Source of the DNA: an uncultured Collinsella sp.
GTDB taxonomy: Bacteria; Actinomycetota; Coriobacteriia; Coriobacteriales; Coriobacteriaceae
Assembly: GCA_900553165.1 (NCBI GenBank)
Contig: USCN01000014.1
Coordinates: 1-13,876 of the forward strand
Length of the DNA stretch: 13,876 bases
Direction: 5' to 3'
In this document: positions 6,033 to 12,462 of the stretch, in pieces
How the letters are laid out: every line of letters starts with the position of its first letter
Position numbering within the stretch: the first letter of the stretch is position 1
Notes under the pieces: model-generated
Told to the model about the DNA's origin: nothing
What the model saw: only the letters and a program-made list of their open reading frames with translations
The model's database searches: none
Position numbers and translations under genes: made by a program

Positions 6033-7442
6033 GTGGCAGGTAAAAAGTTCTCCCTGTTCGAGGTCATCCTCTCGGTTATCTGCGTTGTCTTTACCATCGA
6101 GGCGGCCGCTCCGGCATCTGCCATGGGTAACGTGCAGTTCTTCTGGTGGATCTTCCTCATCATTACGTTTTTGCTTCCCTATGGCCTGGTGGTGGCCGAG
6201 CTCGGTACGGCGTTCGATTCCGAGGGCGGTCTGTACGATTGGGTTCGCCTGGGCTTGGGCGACCGTTGGGGCGCCCGCTGCTCCTGGTGCTATTGGGTCA
6301 ACTTTCCACTGTGGGTGGCAAGTATCGCCTGCATGTTCCCCAGTGTCATCAATGCGGTATGGGGCATCGAATTTTCGCTTGGGGTCCGAATTGCCATCGA
6401 GCTTGCCTTTGTGTGGGGCGTCACGGTCATGGCAATGCAGCCGGTGGCCGAGGCCGATTGGGTCATGGATGGCGGCGCCGTCATCAAGGTGCTCATTACC
6501 GCCGTGGTGGGAATCGTCGGCATCTGGTTTGCCTGCAATAACGGCTTTGCCAACGATATGTCGTTTAAGACCTTTGTCCCCGATCTGGGAGACACTAACT
6601 CACTGACGTATCTTTCAATCATCCTATTCAACTTTATGGGCTTTGAGGTGGTCGCGACCTTTGCCAGCACGATGAAGAACCCATCGCGCGATATCCCCAA
6701 GGCGGTTATCGCCGGTGGCGTTGCCATCGCGGCGATCTACATTATCTGTGGCATCGGTATTGGAGCCGCGGTTCCCACCGAGCAGCTTTCACTCGATTCG
6801 GGCATTGTGGACGCGGTTGCCGCCATGGTGGGGCGCGCTCACCCGCTGACGATGGTCGTGGGCGTGGCCTTTTTGGTGACGCTGTTCGCCAACATGATCT
6901 GCTGGAGTTTTGGCGTCAACAACGTGGCGAGCTATGCCGCGCGCCACGGCAACATGCCGCGCCCCTTTGCGCTGGTGTCCAAGAAGACCGGCATGCCCAA
7001 CGGCTCAGCACTCATTAACGGTTGTTTTGCCAGCTTGGTGCTGCTACTTCAGATTCCGCTGGGCGAAGGTTCCGACGTCTTTTGGGTCTTCTTCTCGATG
7101 AACGTCGTCTTTCTGCTCATGAGCTATATCCCGATGTTCCCGGCGTTTTGGCGCCTGCGTAAATACGACGACCGCCCACGTGTGTTCCGCGCGCCCTTCG
7201 AGGGCAAGGTGCTTGCGGTAGCGCTTGCGGTGCCGGTGGTAGAGCTCGTGCTTTCGATTGTTGCGACAATCGTGCCGCTTAACAGCTCGCCCGCCGAGAT
7301 GTCAAAGTTGCCGATCCTCATGGGTGTGGTGATCGGCGTGTTGCTGGGCGAGGTTTCGCGCCTCATATCGCGCCGCGGCCGCAGCATCGACAATCCCGGC
7401 GTTGGCGCAAGGGGGACAGGTCGCTTTGCGCCAAAACAGTAG
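6033..7442 (+). CDS. Second agmatine/putrescine-type antiporter (APC family)
   Basis: 469-residue paralogue of the antiporter at 2474-3913, aligning from FSLFEVILSVICVVFTIEAA to the C-terminal helices, with SEGGLYDWV and FFWWIFLIITFLLPYG motifs conserved. About twelve membrane segments. It starts with GTG; AGGGGGAG at 6019-6025 fixes that start. Codon choice is less optimised than in ptcA, aguD and aguA, and the gene has its own long structured leader with a terminator-like hairpin, so its expression is probably lower and separately controlled. The last residues (GVGARGTGRFAPKQ) are encoded by a REP-like palindrome at 7402-7434 rather than a conserved tail. Its substrate may be agmatine/putrescine or another polyamine. 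Confidence 0.82.
   Translation: MAGKKFSLFEVILSVICVVFTIEAAAPASAMGNVQFFWWIFLIITFLLPYGLVVAELGTAFDSEGGLYDWVRLGLGDRWGARCSWCYWVNFPLWVASIACMFPSVINAVWGIEFSLGVRIAIELAFVWGVTVMAMQPVAEADWVMDGGAVIKVLITAVVGIVGIWFACNNGFANDMSFKTFVPDLGDTNSLTYLSIILFNFMGFEVVATFASTMKNPSRDIPKAVIAGGVAIAAIYIICGIGIGAAVPTEQLSLDSGIVDAVAAMVGRAHPLTMVVGVAFLVTLFANMICWSFGVNNVASYAARHGNMPRPFALVSKKTGMPNGSALINGCFASLVLLLQIPLGEGSDVFWVFFSMNVVFLLMSYIPMFPAFWRLRKYDDRPRVFRAPFEGKVLAVALAVPVVELVLSIVATIVPLNSSPAEMSKLPILMGVVIGVLLGEVSRLISRRGRSIDNPGVGARGTGRFAPKQ
7402..7434. repeat. REP-like palindrome forming the 3' end of the second antiporter gene
   Basis: TTGGCGCAA (7402-7410) pairs with TTGCGCCAA (7426-7434); the 15-nt loop contains GGGGACAGGT. Similar GGGACAG loops occur in hairpins at 8979-8997 and 12257-12293. 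Palindromes with this loop recall REP elements served by Y1 (RAYT) transposases, a similarity stated from memory and untested. Here it lies inside the frame and may also separate the convergent transcripts. Confidence 0.5.
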
Positions 7443-7477
7443 CGCCGCGAGTTGTGCGGTGCTAGATGCATCTTGGA

Positions 7478-7669
7478 TTACTGCTCACGCTGCTCGGGAT
7501 CAGATGCGAGCTTGGGTGCAAAGTAGGGGACGTGGCCCAGGTAGGGGCAGCTGTCCGAACGCGCCTCAACGGCGCAGGGGACATCGTCGTAGGTCATGGA
7601 AGAACCGAGTCGGGTGATGGCCTTGGCGGCGGGCGCGACGAGCATCTTGAGCGGAGCGATCGGTGCCAT
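7478..7669 (-). CDS. Small uncharacterised protein, 63 residues
   Basis: The ATG at 7669 has an ideal ribosome site, AAAGGAG, six bases upstream on the minus strand, and codon use matches neighbouring genes (GTC, AAG, CTC, GAG). The start six codons upstream (7684) would bury that site and is rejected. The protein reads MAPIAPLKMLVAPAAKAITR onwards, with a non-membrane-like Pro/Ala N-terminus, two cysteines in PCAVEARSDSCPYLG and a charged tail. I do not recognise the family. It is convergent with the second antiporter (35 bp between stops) and divergent from the second LuxR gene, so it might share control with one of them. A Cys-x10-Cys pair could bind metal or form a disulfide, but that is speculation. 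Confidence 0.72.
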   Translation of the reverse strand: MAPIAPLKMLVAPAAKAITRLGSSMTYDDVPCAVEARSDSCPYLGHVPYFAPKLASDPEQREQ

Positions 7670-7707
7670 GGCATCTCCTTTCATCGGTGAGACACAGCTT
7701 GTTTATC

Positions 7708-7727
7708 TAAACGATACAGTACGTTTA
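7708..7727. promoter_or_regulatory. Palindrome TAAACG-N8-CGTTTA in a divergent promoter region
   Basis: TAAACGATACAGTACGTTTA has 6-bp arms and lies between the minus-strand small gene and the plus-strand LuxR gene. It is flanked by a direct repeat ATCGGTGAG (7683-7691 and 7728-7736, period 45). The TAAAC half resembles the operator-like sites at 1077 and 8873, so it may be a regulator site for autoregulation. Confidence 0.4.
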
Positions 7728-7797
7728 ATCGGTGAGTCTAATCTTGCGGCAAAGAATCTGTCAACATCCTCACAGCATCTAGACAGGGGAGGCGGGC

Positions 7798-8790
7798 ATG
7801 AGTTTCGCGTTCTATATCTACACCACGATTATCATGGGTGTGGCTCTGGTGACCAGTGCCGTGGCATTGGTGGTTTGGCTCATGACGCACCGTCGCGACA
7901 GCCTAGTGGCCGCGGCGGGCTTTTTGCTCTACATGCTCGATATGTCGGTCATCTTTTTTGACGAGTACACTCGGCTCAAATATGACTACGCCGTTACCTT
8001 TAGCGAGCCGCTGCAGCACCCCTTGCTGCGCTGCGTGCTCGGTATTGCCATCTATGCTTGCATTGTGCTGTGGATGTTTGCGCGCTTGCGCAAAAGGCCG
8101 ACGTCGCGCATGCTCGGACTTGTTATCGTGCCGTTTTCAATCTTGCAATTGGTGCTGGTGCCTCGCAGCGGTGCTGCCGGAGAGATGCAGCAGTATCTCT
8201 TTTGGCTCACGCGTGACCTGGGCAATGTAGGATGTCTTGCCTATGCCGCCTGGCATTACCGGCACAGGGCCACGCGTGTTGAGAAACTCGACCTCGACCG
8301 CTCAAAGCTCTTTTGGAAGGTGGCACTCGTTCTTGCGTTTTGCGTAATCGCCGAGGACACCTACATGATTTTGCTCTGCCGCCCCGACTCTCAAAACCCC
8401 GTCATCAGCCTCTTTTTGTGGTATCTGTCCGAGCGCAATATCTCCGAAAACGTGCTGCTCGTGGCATGCGCGGTCCAACTCTTTTGCCAGTTTAGCCATA
8501 TCCTGCGCGTGTATGCCCGTCATCCGCGTGCCGATGAGGACGTGGCGGCCGAGAGCGCACGCTCTGGGGACGATCTAGCATCACGCGTTGTGATCTATGC
8601 CGATGCCCGTAAGCTGTCGCGGCGCGAGCAGGAGGTGCTCACGCTGGTGCTGAAGGGCAACGACGCCCAAAACATCGCCAGCGAGTTGGTCATCAGCCCT
8701 GGCACTGTCAAGGCGCACTTGCATCGCATCTACGTTAAAAGCGGTGTCTCCAACCGAGATGACCTCATAGATGCCTTTTGGCGTTCCTAG
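7798..8790 (+). CDS. Second membrane-anchored LuxR-family regulator
   Basis: 330 residues: an N-terminal membrane domain of about seven hydrophobic segments (MSFAFYIYTTIIMGVALVTS onwards), a linker, and a C-terminal LuxR helix-turn-helix at about 274-330 (LSRREQEVLTLVLKGNDAQ, GTVKAHLHRIYVKSG). It is paralogous to the left-edge regulator, including the YLSERNISEN motif. GGGGAGG lies shortly before the ATG. One-component membrane LuxR proteins of this form sense small extracellular or membrane-borne ligands; AguR senses agmatine. Lying between the antiporter block and the amidohydrolase gene, it may control either. The ligand cannot be told from the sequence. Confidence 0.9.
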   Translation: MSFAFYIYTTIIMGVALVTSAVALVVWLMTHRRDSLVAAAGFLLYMLDMSVIFFDEYTRLKYDYAVTFSEPLQHPLLRCVLGIAIYACIVLWMFARLRKRPTSRMLGLVIVPFSILQLVLVPRSGAAGEMQQYLFWLTRDLGNVGCLAYAAWHYRHRATRVEKLDLDRSKLFWKVALVLAFCVIAEDTYMILLCRPDSQNPVISLFLWYLSERNISENVLLVACAVQLFCQFSHILRVYARHPRADEDVAAESARSGDDLASRVVIYADARKLSRREQEVLTLVLKGNDAQNIASELVISPGTVKAHLHRIYVKSGVSNRDDLIDAFWRS

Positions 8791-8872
8791 TCCTATTCTT
8801 CCTTGCATGCGGGTCTTGCCGTGTGGGCGGGCACGCCGTTGGGCGTAATGACGCGGTAATAATCTCAGACAA

Positions 8873-8902
8873 TAAACCTGCAGGTAAAGCGTGTAAACCT
8901 GC
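8873..8902. promoter_or_regulatory. Direct repeat TAAACCTGC x2, operator-like
   Basis: TAAACCTGC occurs at 8873-8881 and 8894-8902, exactly 21 bp apart, two helical turns, so both lie on one face of the DNA. The first copy extends into the palindrome ACCTGCAGGT. It closely matches the minus strand at 1110-1096 upstream of ptcA. A regulator site for the amidohydrolase/MATE genes is inferred. The rest of 8791-8970 shows only TAATAAT at 8857-8863 as a loose -10-like sequence. Confidence 0.55.
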
Positions 8903-8971
8903 TTAAACTGACCGTTTGCGATCCCTGGCCTTGGCACGGATTTGCCCCTGTGTATCAATGGGTGTAGCGCG

Positions 8972-9054
8972 AAGCCGCGGACGTGGGACAGACGTCCGAG
9001 CACGGCTTGTAGGCACGCGCCGATGCGGGAGCGCTACGCTCCCAACCGAGTGCC
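8972..9054 (+). other. Hairpins in the amidohydrolase leader
   Basis: AAGCCG/CGGCTT (8972-8977/9003-9008) encloses GGACGT/ACGTCC (8979-8984/8992-8997), whose loop is GGGACAG. Next, GGCAC/GTGCC (9012-9016/9050-9054) encloses GGGAGCG-cta-CGCTCCC (9027-9043). No T-run follows. The stems fill most of the 5' untranslated region, and the GGGACAG loop suggests the first is REP-like. Confidence 0.5.
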
Positions 9055-9105
9055 CACGCGGGCGGTGCGTCCGCGTTGCAACCAAAGATGCCTGAGGAGG
9101 CTCAC

Positions 9106-10734
9106 ATGGACAAGGCTGATGTAGTTATCAAGAGCAACGCCGTCTTTACCGGCGATGGGCTCGAGCCGTTTAAGGGCGGCGTTGCCGTGCGCGGTGATAA
9201 GATTGTTGCCTGCGGTGACGATGCTCACCTGGCACCGTTTATCGGTCCCGATACCGAGGTGCGCGACTTTGGCGACCAGCTCGTCATGCCCGGCCTGATC
9301 GACTCACACACGCATTTTGCCCAGGGCGCGTTTATGACCGACCCCGATTTTGCCGTCAACCTCATCGACTGCACCAGTTTTGAGATGGCGATGGAACGTG
9401 TCGTGGCGTTTGCGGCCGACCATCCCGATAACGAGTGGATTCTGGGCTGCCAGATTATCCAGTTCCAGTGGGATGTCCCCGAGATGCCCACAGCCGCGAT
9501 GATCGATGAGTACATCTCGGACCGCCCGGTCTTTCTGCAGCAGGTTGACCTGCATACCTTTAGTGCCAATACCTGCGCCATCAACAAGGTGGGAGTAACT
9601 TCGCAGACGCCCGATCCCGCAGGCGGCAAGATCCTTAAGGATGCCGAGGGCAATCTGACGGGCGTGTTTTCCAACAACGCCGGCGTCTTCTTTATGGACG
9701 AGGTCTACGACCCAGCGCCCGAGGTTGTTGACGCGTCGTTTGCAAAAACCGCCCGGCGCGCCAATGCCCTGGGAATCACTACGGTCGGCATGGTCAATCC
9801 TACGTTTGTGAGCATGGAAAACCCGTATGCGGTGTTGGCAGGTCTTAATGCCAAGGGCGACTTGCCACTGCGCGTGTTCCTGTACACCGATCTGTTCGAA
9901 AACGAGTCCTTAACGCTCGAGCAGATCAAGGAGAAATACGCCTTCTCGGGTACGCAGGTCGAGTGGCACGGCTTTAAGCAGTTTCTTGATGGCGTGTGCT
10001 CCGACCACACCGCTTGGATGCTTGAACCCTATAGCAATGCGCCCGATACCTGCGGTGAGCCCGCGGAGGATCCAGAGCGCATCCGTGCCGCCATTGTCAG
10101 GGCGCAGGAATGGGGCGTTGACACGCGCGTCCATACGATCGGCGATCGCTCGGTGCGTTTTGTGCTTGATTGCTTTGAGGAGGGCGAGCGCTTGCATGGT
10201 AAGCGGGGTTGCCGCCACTCCATGGAGCACAACGAGACGGTTCAGCCCGAGGATCTGCCGCGCTACGCGGAGCTTGGTATATGCCCCGGCATGCAACCGT
10301 GGCACATGCTGCTCGATATGGCTGACCTTGCCAAGGACGATGCCGTGGGCCCCGAGCGTGCAGCGCTTTCGTGGCCCCTGCACAGCCTGCTTGCCAGCGG
10401 TGCCGTGGTGCACTTGGGCAGCGACTTCCCCGTTGTGGGCTTGGAGCCCATGGAGGAGGTGTACGGCGCGGTCTTCCGCATGCTCGAGGACGGCTCCAAC
10501 CCCGAGGGCTGGTTCCCCCAGGAGCGCATTACCATGGCCGAGGCCCTGCGCGCCTACACCTACGGCAGCGCCTACGCCATGCATGCCGAGGATCGCATCG
10601 GTACGCTCGCATGCGGCAAACAGGCTGATATCTGTGTGCTCGACCGCAACCTCTTTGACTGCGAACCGGCTGAGGTCCTCGAGGCCACGGCGTCTCTCAC
10701 GATGATTGCCGGCAAGGTGGTCTACGAGGCCTAG
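9106..10734 (+). CDS. Metal-dependent amidohydrolase, YtcJ-like (Amidohydro_3)
   Basis: 542-residue predicted cytoplasmic hydrolase of the amidohydrolase superfamily. A small N-terminal beta domain (DVVIKSNAVFTGDGLE) precedes the metal motif HTHF with His68 and His70. Further family marks are RVHTIGDRSVRF, SMEHNE and the C-terminal LGSDFPV aspartate, ending in the usual AGKVVYEA segment. YtcJ-like enzymes hydrolyse C-N bonds of amides or carbamates, but few substrates are known. The ATG at 9106 follows GAGGAG; a TTG-initiated extension to 9076 is not supported. A MATE exporter follows after 96 bp and an operator-like repeat shared with ptcA lies upstream, so its substrate may relate to agmatine, a carbamoylated amine or an N-acyl amine. 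That link is inference. Confidence 0.88.
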   Translation: MDKADVVIKSNAVFTGDGLEPFKGGVAVRGDKIVACGDDAHLAPFIGPDTEVRDFGDQLVMPGLIDSHTHFAQGAFMTDPDFAVNLIDCTSFEMAMERVVAFAADHPDNEWILGCQIIQFQWDVPEMPTAAMIDEYISDRPVFLQQVDLHTFSANTCAINKVGVTSQTPDPAGGKILKDAEGNLTGVFSNNAGVFFMDEVYDPAPEVVDASFAKTARRANALGITTVGMVNPTFVSMENPYAVLAGLNAKGDLPLRVFLYTDLFENESLTLEQIKEKYAFSGTQVEWHGFKQFLDGVCSDHTAWMLEPYSNAPDTCGEPAEDPERIRAAIVRAQEWGVDTRVHTIGDRSVRFVLDCFEEGERLHGKRGCRHSMEHNETVQPEDLPRYAELGICPGMQPWHMLLDMADLAKDDAVGPERAALSWPLHSLLASGAVVHLGSDFPVVGLEPMEEVYGAVFRMLEDGSNPEGWFPQERITMAEALRAYTYGSAYAMHAEDRIGTLACGKQADICVLDRNLFDCEPAEVLEATASLTMIAGKVVYEA

Positions 10735-10752
10735 CGGGGCTGCTGCATCGCT

Positions 10753-10805
10753 GGGCGGTGCCACAGCCTGTGCGTGCCGCCCATCCATTCATCCATCCAT
10801 TCATC
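10753..10805 (+). repeat. Hairpin and 12-bp tandem duplication in the MATE leader
   Basis: GGGCGG/CCGCCC (10753-10758/10777-10782) encloses CACA/TGTG. It is followed at once by two copies of CATCCATTCATC (10782-10793 and 10794-10805), a tetranucleotide-like low-complexity tract that could vary by slippage. The ribosome site AAGGGGAG follows before the ATG at 10831. Confidence 0.55.
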
Positions 10806-10830
10806 AATCTCTCATGGAAAGGGGAGAACA

Positions 10831-12207
10831 ATGGCAGAAGAGACAACCGCCGCTGTTGAGGAGGAGCGTGAGCTTGCCTCGCAGCCGATTCCCGGCCTGG
10901 TGCGCAAGTACACCATCATCACCGGCCAGGGTATGCTCGCCCAGATTATCATGGTGGTCCTTGAGGGCCTCGTGATGGGTTGGGGCCTGGGTGCACACGG
11001 CCTGGCCTGTGTTTCGATCATCATGTCGGTCGAGTACATTAACCTGGCCTTTGGCAACCTGTTTGGCACCGGCGTGCCCGCCGTGGTGGGCAACCTTTTG
11101 GGTGCCGGCGACATTAAGGGCGCCAGCAAGGCGTTTAGCCAGGGTTTTTGGCTTACCACGATTGTGAGTGTGCTGCTTGCTGTGGTGATGGCTGTGTTTA
11201 CCGAGCCCATCTGCGCATTCTTCGGCGCCACGCCCGACATCATGACCGATACCGTTGCCGGCGTGCGCACCTTCTCCGTGCTGCTGCCGCTCACGGTCAT
11301 TGGTCAGATGGTCACCGCCGTCATGCGTGTGGACGAGAAGGTTCAGATCCAGGCCAACCTCATGACCGTGTCTGCCATCGTCGCTATCTGCTGGCTTGCG
11401 CTTTCCACGTTTGTGCTCAAGCTTGGCGTTATGGGAGCTGGCGTGTACTACGGTCTTTCCATCGGTATCTGGGCCATCGGTATCTTCTGGTTCATCGGCG
11501 GTAAGAAGTCGCAGCTCCAGATCAACGCCGCCGACCTCAAACTCGACATGGCCATCTGCGGCCAGATCATTAAGATTGGTTTCCCGTTCTTTTTGGTGCA
11601 AGCTGCCACGTTCATCTTCAACACCGTTGCCAACTCGTTGCTTGGCCAGCTCGGCGGCGACATGGGTTCGCTCTACATCGCGGCCTTTGGTGTGATCAAC
11701 GGCTACATCCTCTACATTACCATGATGGTCGCCCAGTGCTTCTCGTACGGCCTGCAGCCCATTGCCGCCTTCAACGCCGGCGCCAAGGCGTGGGCGCGCC
11801 TCAAGGAAACGCTCTCCTGCACGCTTAAGTACCAGGTCGTGACGCTTGCTGCGGTGTCTGCTGTGCTATGGGTGGCCGCAACGCCGGTCTGCGCCTTTTT
11901 TGCTGGTAGCGACCCGGCGCTCGTCGAGGTTGCCGCCAACGCCACGCGCATCGTTATCCTGGCCGTGGCCCTGGGCTATCTTGCCATGACCATGTCGATG
12001 TACTTCCAGGCGGTTGAGAAGGTGGGTATCGCCACGTTCACCGGTCTGCTCCGCTACGTGATCTGCTCCGTGCCGCTTATGTACCTGCTTGGCAACATGA
12101 TGGGCGTTCAGGGTGTCTGGTTTGCCTTGGTGGCGGCTGACGCCATCACTGGTCTTATCTCCATCGCCCTCGCCGTCCGCGAATCCAAGCGACTTGCCAC
12201 GCTCTAG
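10831..12207 (+). CDS. MATE-family multidrug/toxin exporter
   Basis: 458-residue inner-membrane protein with about twelve hydrophobic segments in two similar halves, as in Na+- or H+-coupled MATE antiporters. Recognisable stretches are LVRKYTIITGQGMLAQIIMV at the start of helix 1, a first-half loop with FGNLFGTGVPAVVGNLLGAG, and in the second half FAFNAGAK-like sequence (PIAAFNAGAKAW). Length is typical of the family. The ATG at 10831 has AAGGGGAG upstream; a longer frame from 10774 would translate the CATCCATT repeats and is rejected. It probably forms a transcription unit with the amidohydrolase, suggesting export of the product or uptake control of the substrate. The cargo is unknown. Confidence 0.9.
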   Translation: MAEETTAAVEEERELASQPIPGLVRKYTIITGQGMLAQIIMVVLEGLVMGWGLGAHGLACVSIIMSVEYINLAFGNLFGTGVPAVVGNLLGAGDIKGASKAFSQGFWLTTIVSVLLAVVMAVFTEPICAFFGATPDIMTDTVAGVRTFSVLLPLTVIGQMVTAVMRVDEKVQIQANLMTVSAIVAICWLALSTFVLKLGVMGAGVYYGLSIGIWAIGIFWFIGGKKSQLQINAADLKLDMAICGQIIKIGFPFFLVQAATFIFNTVANSLLGQLGGDMGSLYIAAFGVINGYILYITMMVAQCFSYGLQPIAAFNAGAKAWARLKETLSCTLKYQVVTLAAVSAVLWVAATPVCAFFAGSDPALVEVAANATRIVILAVALGYLAMTMSMYFQAVEKVGIATFTGLLRYVICSVPLMYLLGNMMGVQGVWFALVAADAITGLISIALAVRESKRLATL

Positions 12208-12256
12208 ACTCGGACACGGCCGGCCCGCGATAGTCGAATAAGTCAACTCGCCTGCA

Positions 12257-12293
12257 AGCCACCGCAATGGGGACAGTTCCCATTGTGGTGGCT
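12257..12293. terminator. Strong hairpin after the MATE gene, REP-like
   Basis: AGCCACC-g-CAATGGG (12257-12271) pairs with CCCATTG-t-GGTGGCT (12279-12293), a 15-position stem with one G/T wobble position. GGGGACAGTT spans the stem-loop junction. It is followed by ATTGTTATTT rather than a pure T-run, so it may terminate the amidohydrolase-MATE unit, be a REP element, or both. The rest of 12208-12347 shows nothing else. Confidence 0.55.
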
Positions 12294-12347
12294 ATTGTTA
12301 TTTAGGGTCTGAGATTTCGGCTCTATAAATAACGTTTTTGAACTGGG

Positions 12348-12462
12348 CTACTATAAGATTGTGGAAAACACTACTACAAGATTATGGAAAACGCTACTGC
12401 GAGATTATGGCAAATGATACTATACGATTATGGTAACAGCGTTATAAGGGGCGTTGATATGG
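12348..12462 (+). repeat. 23-bp tandem repeats upstream of the ATPase gene
   Basis: Four consecutive 23-bp units begin at 12348, 12371, 12394 and 12417, each with the core CTACT..(A/G)AGATTATGG or close to it. A fifth, degraded unit (12440-12462) runs into the start codon. The unit length is not a multiple of three, so the array is not coding. An array of GATTATGG sites directly before a gene is a good candidate for a regulator-binding or iteron-like region. No spacers of CRISPR type exist. Confidence 0.75.

Noticed and set aside
5765..6163. 132-codon minus-strand frame across the second antiporter leader
   Set aside because: Overlaps the antiporter start and hairpins H4-H7; no ribosome site and no recognisable motif.
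10774..10830. Extended MATE N-terminus
   Set aside because: It would translate the CATCCATTCATC duplication into Ser/Ile/His repeats; the ATG at 10831 has a proper ribosome site.
12348..12462. CRISPR array
   Set aside because: The units are head-to-tail with no unique spacers and degrade into the ATPase start.
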